Positions 59,953-64,000 of a DNA stretch of 64,000 bases are shown piece by piece (within the stretch, counting starts at the first letter, position 1; each line of letters begins with the position of its first letter). The stretch covers positions 868,001-932,000 of the forward strand of contig CAVQXT010000007.1 in the NCBI GenBank assembly GCA_963717945.1, written 5' to 3'. Origin of the DNA: FEN-299 sp963717945 (GTDB lineage Bacteria; Acidobacteriota; Vicinamibacteria; Vicinamibacterales; Fen-181). The translations under genes and the position numbers were made by a program. Below the pieces are notes generated by a model, which was not told where the DNA came from, made no database searches, and saw nothing but the letters and a program-made list of their open reading frames with translations.

Positions 59953-61971
59953 TCACGCCGCCGTCACCGCGCCGAAGCGGCACACGTCCACGCACGTCCC
60001 GCAGGCGATGCACCGCTCCGGGATCACGTGGTGCGGGCTCTTGAGCGTGCCGACGATCGCCTCCGACGGGCAGTTCTTCACGCAGACCGCGCAGCCGGTG
60101 CACTTGTCCTCGTCGATCGAGTAGAGCAGCAGCTCGCCGCACGCCTTCGCCGGGCAGCGCCGGTCGTAGACGTGCGCCTCGTACTCCTCGCGGAACCAGC
60201 GCAGCGTGCTCAGCACCGGGTTGGGCGCCGACTGGCCGAGGCCGCACAGGCTCGTGTCCTGGATGACCTGCGGCGAGGTGTTCGAGGCTCATCACGCTGC
60301 GGAACCGCTCCAGCGCCTCGACGTCCTTCTCGCTCCGGCGGCTGCGCGTGAGGCTCTCGAGGATCTCGAGCATCCGGCGCGTGCCCTCGCGGCACGGGAT
60401 GCACTTGCCGCAGCTCTCGCGCTGGATGAAGTCCATGAAGAACTTGGCCACGTCCACCATGCAGGTGGCTTCGTCCATCACGACCAGGCCGCCCGAGCCC
60501 ATCATGGCGCCCACGTGCTTGAGCGACTCGTAGTCGATGTCGATGTCGAGGTGCTCGGCCGGGATGCACCCGCCCGACGGCCCGCCGATCTGGACCGCCT
60601 TGTACGCCTTGCCGTCCGGGATGCCGCCGCCGATGTCGAAGACGATCTGGCGGAGCGTCGTGCCCATCGCCACTTCGACCAGCCCGGTCCGCGCCACCTT
60701 GCCGGAGAGCGCGAACACCTTGGTGCCCTTGCTGGTCGCCGTGCCGATCCGCGAGAACCACGTCGTCGCCCGTCGAGCGACGATCGCCGGCACGTTGGCG
60801 AGCGTCTCGACGTTGTTGATGACCGTCGGCTTGCCGAACAGCCCGCGCACGGCCGGGAACGGCGGCCGCGGCCGCGGCATGCCGCGCCGCCCCTCGATGC
60901 TGTGGAGCAGCGCCGTCTCCTCGCCGCAGACGAAGGCGCCGGCGCCCTGCTTGAGCGCGATCTCGAGGTCGAAGCCCGAGTCGAGGATGTTGCGGCCGAG
61001 CAGGCCGCAGCGCGGCGACCTGGCCGATCGCGTGCTCGAGCCGCGCGATGGCCAGCGGGTACTCGGCGCGGATGTAGACGTAGGCCTTCGTCGCGCCGAT
61101 CGCGTAGGCGGCGATGCGCCAGCCCTTCGAGCAGGCGGTACGGGTCGCCCTCGATCACCGCGCGGTCCATGAAGGCGCCCGGGTCGCCCTCGTCGGCGTT
61201 GCAGACCATGTACTTCTGGTCGGCCGACTGCCTCGAGCGCGATCGCCCACTTCGTCCCGGTCGTGAAGCCGCCGCCGCCGCGTCCGCGCAGGCCGCTCCT
61301 CTCGACGACGCCGCAAACCTCCGCGGGCGTCTGCTCGCGGAGCGCCCTGGCAAGGCCCGCATAGCCGCCGCGCGCCAGGTACTCGTCGAGGCTCGCCGGA
61401 TCGACCAGTCCGCAGTTGGCGAGGACCCAGCCGCGTCTGCGGGGCGAAGAACGGATGCTCGTCGAGACACGGCACGCCCGGCCAGCTCGATGTGCCCTCC
61501 TGCCGGAACTGGGCGAGCGGCGCCATCGGCGGGGCCGTCCCGCCGAAGACCGCGTCGAGCAGGCCGTCGACATCCGTCTCGGTCACCTTCGGGAAACTCA
61601 GGCGCGGGCGGCCGGGCAGCTGGACGTCCACCAGCGGCTCCTCGACGCACAGGCCGATGCACCCGACCTCGACGATGTCGGCGAGAGGGCCGGCCTGCCG
61701 GTCGAGATAGCGGCGCACGGCGGCGCGCGTGCGGCCGGCGCCGGCGCCCGAGGCCGCAGGTGCCCGTGCCGACGAAGACGATCGGGCGGGCGAGCCCTTC
61801 ACGGCGGGCGTGCGCGCGGGACGCCCGCTGAAGGCCGCGGCACAGGTCGCTCTCGTGGCAGAGGGGACCGTCCGACAGGCACTCGACCAGCCTCGAACAG
61901 GGATTCGACGGCGTGTGCCAGCACTCCGGGCAGCAGGGCTCGAATGTCGCGGGCGGACGGGTGGCGCTCAT
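59953..61971 (-). CDS. hydB: [FeFe]-hydrogenase 2 HydB flavoprotein, long form, broken by six frameshifts in this sequence
   Basis: About 672 residues after repair. Cys-rich N-terminus (FEPCCPECWHTPSNPCSRL), [2Fe-2S] thioredoxin-like domain (VFVGTGTCG; EVGCIGLCVEEPLVDV), NuoF core (GRGGGGFTTGTKWAIALE; YMVCNADEGDPGAFMDRAV; GAGAFVCGEETALLHSIEGR; RESCGKCIPCREGTRRMLE), and a C-terminal two-cluster ferredoxin domain (KCTGCAVCVKNCPSEAI; CIACGTCVDVCRFGA). This is the full architecture of electron-bifurcating HydB. Extra bases lie near 61751, 61428-61441, 61230, 61126, 61013 and 60282. ATG start overlaps the hydC2 stop (ATGA). Confidence 0.82.
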
Positions 61972-62438
61972 TTCGCCGGCTCCCGCCCGAGCGCCCTGAC
62001 GATCTTCGTCGCGCGCTCGGAGGTCGCGCCGGCGTGGAACTCGCCGTTGACCGCCATCAGCGGCGCCAGGCCGCAGGCGCCGAGGCACGCGACCACCTCC
62101 AGGCTGAACCTGCCGTCGCGCGTCGTCTGCCCCGGCTTGACCTGGAGCAGCCGCTGCAGCGCGTTCAGCGTCTGCAGGGAGCTCTTCACGTGGCAGGCCG
62201 TGCCCCGGCACATCTGGATGTGGTAGCGGCCGAGCGGCTGGAAGCGGAACTGGTTGTAGAAGGTGGCGACGCCGTACACCTTGCTCGCAGGCAGGCGCAG
62301 GTGGCGGCCGATGCGCACCACCGCGTCGCGCGACAGGTAGCCGTGGGCGGCCTGCACCTCCTGGAGCAGCGGGATGAGCGCGTCGCGGCGCCCGGCGGGG
62401 TACTTGCTGACGATGGGTTCGAGGTCGGCGGTGATCAT
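61968..62438 (-). CDS. hydC: [FeFe]-hydrogenase 2 HydC (NuoE-like) subunit
   Basis: A 156-residue [2Fe-2S] thioredoxin-fold protein: IPLLQEVQAAHGYLSRDAVV, KVYGVATFYNQFRFQPLGRY, ligands in QMCRGTACHVK and VACLGACGLAPLMAVNGEF. Frame intact, in contrast to hydB2 and hydA2. It starts 11 nt after the rex stop and its own stop overlaps the hydB2 start, so rex-hydCBA is one operon. Confidence 0.93.
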   Translation of the reverse strand: MITADLEPIVSKYPAGRRDALIPLLQEVQAAHGYLSRDAVVRIGRHLRLPASKVYGVATFYNQFRFQPLGRYHIQMCRGTACHVKSSLQTLNALQRLLQVKPGQTTRDGRFSLEVVACLGACGLAPLMAVNGEFHAGATSERATKIVRALGREPAK

Positions 62439-62449
62439 CGGTGTCGGCG

Positions 62450-63097
62450 CTACGGACGCTCGTGCGCGAAGTAGGCCACCCGGTCGAGCGCCATCATGAG
62501 ATCGACGTTCTCGACGTGAAGGCCGGCGGGCACGCGCAGCCTGACGGGGGCGAAATTGAGGATGCCTTTCACGCCGGCCAGCACGAGCTGGTCGCAGACG
62601 GCCTGCGCCTCGCCGGCCGGCACGGCGATGACGCCCGCGTGGATCTTCTCGCGGGCGACGACCTCGGTCAGCTGGTCGGCGGGGTAGCAGCGGCAGCCGT
62701 GGAGGACGCGGCCGGTCTTCTCGGGAGCGCGGTCGAAGGCGGCGGCGAAGCGGATCGGCTGCCTGTTGGCGTAGTAGGCCAGGATGGCCCGTCCGAGGTT
62801 GCCGACGCCGACCAGCGCGACGGCGGTCTCGACCGAGCGGACCAGGACGGCGTCAATGGCGGCGACCAGGTCCGCGACGGCGTAGCCTCGCCGGGGGCTG
62901 CCGCTGAACCCGATGGTCATCAGGTCCCGGCGGACCTGGGCGGCGGTGGTGACGGCGAGGGCGGCGAGCTGGTGCGAGAACACCTGGCGCGCCCCCGCCA
63001 CGAGGTGGTCGCTGAGCAGCCGCCGGTAGAGGCTGAGGCGGCCGATCGTGTTGACGGGGATGGCGGAGCGTTGGGGGAGGTGGGAGGCCTTGGTCAT
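62450..63097 (-). CDS. rex: Redox-sensing transcriptional repressor Rex
   Basis: Senses the NADH/NAD ratio; NADH releases it from DNA. 215 residues: winged helix (NTIGRLSLYRRLLSDHLVAG; TTAAQVRRDLMTIGFSGSPR) and a Rossmann domain with VALVGVGNLGRAILAYYANR and IAVPAGEAQAVCDQLVLAGV. A Met ten codons upstream is possible, but the predicted transcription start and the two operators sit there, so ATG 63097 is used. Operators of Rex type lie directly before this gene and before the other hydrogenase operon. First gene of rex-hydCBA2. Confidence 0.94.
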   Translation of the reverse strand: MTKASHLPQRSAIPVNTIGRLSLYRRLLSDHLVAGARQVFSHQLAALAVTTAAQVRRDLMTIGFSGSPRRGYAVADLVAAIDAVLVRSVETAVALVGVGNLGRAILAYYANRQPIRFAAAFDRAPEKTGRVLHGCRCYPADQLTEVVAREKIHAGVIAVPAGEAQAVCDQLVLAGVKGILNFAPVRLRVPAGLHVENVDLMMALDRVAYFAHERP

Positions 63098-63100
63098 ATC

Positions 63101-63133
63101 TGTGAAATACATCACACTGTGAGGCAATTCACA
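63101..63133. promoter_or_regulatory. Two tandem Rex operators before rex-hydCBA2
   Basis: TGTGAAATACATCACA (63101-63116) and TGTGAGGCAATTCACA (63118-63133), both exact TGTGA-N6-TCACA, one base apart. They fill the space between the -10 element and the rex start codon. Confidence 0.8.
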
Positions 63134-63136
63134 GAA

Positions 63137-63166
63137 ATCCTACAGTTCGGACGGCTGGGATGTCAA
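63137..63166 (-). promoter_or_regulatory. Promoter of the rex-hydCBA2 operon
   Basis: Reverse strand TTGACA (63166-63161), 18-nt spacer, TAGGAT (63142-63137). The start falls at about 63130, inside the upstream operator. Confidence 0.8.
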
Positions 63167-63225
63167 CAGTCTCCGGCTTATGGAGCCGGTGAGCGACGAG
63201 CAATACCGGAAGTGAGAACGGCGGG

Positions 63226-63346
63226 GGTCAGTGGTCAGTGGCCAGTTATCAGTGGTCAGTCTGTCCGCGTGATCGACTGCCCACTGCCCACTGGCCACTG
63301 GCCACTGGCCGCTGATAACTGGCCACCGACCACTACGCCGGTTCGC
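63226..63346. repeat. R2 repeat element between hydG and rex
   Basis: CAGTGGTCAGTGGCCAGT units, a centre with GTCCGCGTGATC and complementary ACTGGCCACTGGCC units; the longest R2 copy in the window. Confidence 0.8.
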
Positions 63347-63356
63347 CGTCGCTGTC

Positions 63357-64000
63357 CTAGCAGTACACGTCCCGCTCTCCCGCCCTCACCTTGTCCATCA
63401 ACTGGACGGCCCGCTCGCGCGGCCACTCGTCCATCGCGTCGAGCGTGTCGGCGATGCACCGGTCGCCGACCGCGCGCGTTTCGGGCGACGCGTAGTCGAG
63501 CAGGTACTCGAGGAAGGTGGACAGCCCGTTCGGGTCGCAGTGCTGCTTGATCTCCCCGGGCTTGGCGAGGGCCATGAAGTCGGCGCCCGTCCGCCCCAGC
63601 CGGTAGCAGCCGGTGCAGAACGACGGGATGTAGCCGAGCGACGCGACGTCGCGCACCACCTCGTCGAGGCCGCGGTGATCCCCCAGGCAGAACTGGCTGG
63701 CGTCGAGCCGCTCGTCGTCGGTGTAGCCGCCGGGATTGGTCCGGCTGCCCGCCGAGATCTGCGACACGCCGAGCGCGAACGTCTCGCGGCGGATGTTCGC
63801 CGACTCCCGCGTGGACATGATGATGCCGGTGTAGGGCACGGCCAGCCGCAGGATCGCCACCAGCTTGCGGAAGTCGATGTCGCCCATCGCGTGCGGCGGG
63901 TGGACCGAGACGTCGGACCCGGTGGCCGGCTCGAGGCGCGGCACGCTGATCGTGTGCGGGCCGACGCCGAAGCGCTCCTCGAGGTGGCGGATGTGCTGCA
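63357..64000 (-). CDS. hydG: [FeFe]-hydrogenase maturase HydG, C-terminal part (gene cut by window end)
   Basis: Radical SAM enzyme that splits tyrosine to supply CO and CN for the H-cluster. Only the last 214 residues are in the window: IISTR-like segment TGIIMSTRESANIRRETFAL, GVSQISAGSRTNPGGY, and the C-terminal [4Fe-4S] site SFCTGCYRLGRTG with the third Cys 22 residues on in EIKQHCDPNGL (CX2CX22C), the HydG hallmark that distinguishes it from ThiH. The frame is open to base 64000. Confidence 0.95.
   Translation of the reverse strand, partial: QHIRHLEERFGVGPHTISVPRLEPATGSDVSVHPPHAMGDIDFRKLVAILRLAVPYTGIIMSTRESANIRRETFALGVSQISAGSRTNPGGYTDDERLDASQFCLGDHRGLDEVVRDVASLGYIPSFCTGCYRLGRTGADFMALAKPGEIKQHCDPNGLSTFLEYLLDYASPETRAVGDRCIADTLDAMDEWPRERAVQLMDKVRAGERDVYC

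Overview
The window is a high-GC bacterial chromosome segment, most likely from the Acidobacteriota (Vicinamibacteria-like). The main reason is two secreted proteins of the acidobacterial VWFA-related family (9302-11359, 39421-41409). High GC, densely packed genes and many short repeat families between genes fit this. The phylum is inferred from gene content; there is no rRNA gene in the window.

Layout. 0-6.2 kb: housekeeping block rluB (partial), cmk, rpsA, ihf/HU and a HIT-family gene, interrupted by a reverse-strand DUF6335-type gene. 6.2-11.8 kb: copper-binding HMA protein, ECF sigma factor, acyl-CoA dehydrogenase, VWFA protein and ArsR regulator. 11.8-16.3 kb: glutamate dehydrogenase with a frameshift, and a REC-REC-ATP-grasp protein. 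16.4-23 kb: large peptidase/propeller/barrel protein, TlpA-type thioredoxin, SPFH operon and small unknown genes. 23-29.3 kb: reverse-strand cluster of SCO1-like, iorA, iorB, ADP-forming acyl-CoA synthetase and a transglutaminase-like protein. 29.5-34.8 kb: RRM protein, YheT-type hydrolase, M20 hydrolase and a GAF histidine kinase.

35-39.3 kb and 46.5-64 kb hold the main system, a complete [FeFe]-hydrogenase apparatus. It comprises two NAD-linked trimeric hydrogenases (hydCBA set 1, and hydCBA set 2 behind rex), the maturases hydF, hydE and hydG (the last cut by the window end), an aspartase gene beside hydF, and an H2-sensor-like hydrogenase/histidine-kinase fusion with a response regulator and a REC-kinase hybrid. 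Tandem Rex-type operators sit on a recognisable promoter both before the response regulator-hydCBA operon and before rex-hydCBA2. Both hydrogenases are therefore predicted to be derepressed when NADH accumulates.

The genes around it (glutamate dehydrogenase, histidine ammonia-lyase family, lysine 6-aminotransferase, aspartase, IorAB, ADP-forming acyl-CoA synthetase) suggest amino-acid fermentation. Electrons would leave as H2 and ATP would be made from acyl-CoA; this is inference from content. Between 57.9 and 61.8 kb about 15 single-base indels break hydS, hydA2 and hydB2 while every motif stays intact. This looks more like local sequence error than gene decay.

At least seven repeat families fill the gaps between genes: REP-like palindrome pairs, AGTGGCCAGT arrays, TTACGGC arrays, GGCTCAGGG arrays, GGGATCGG arrays, GTAGGGGCG palindromes and one local 20-bp tandem array. 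Some have become part of coding 3' ends.
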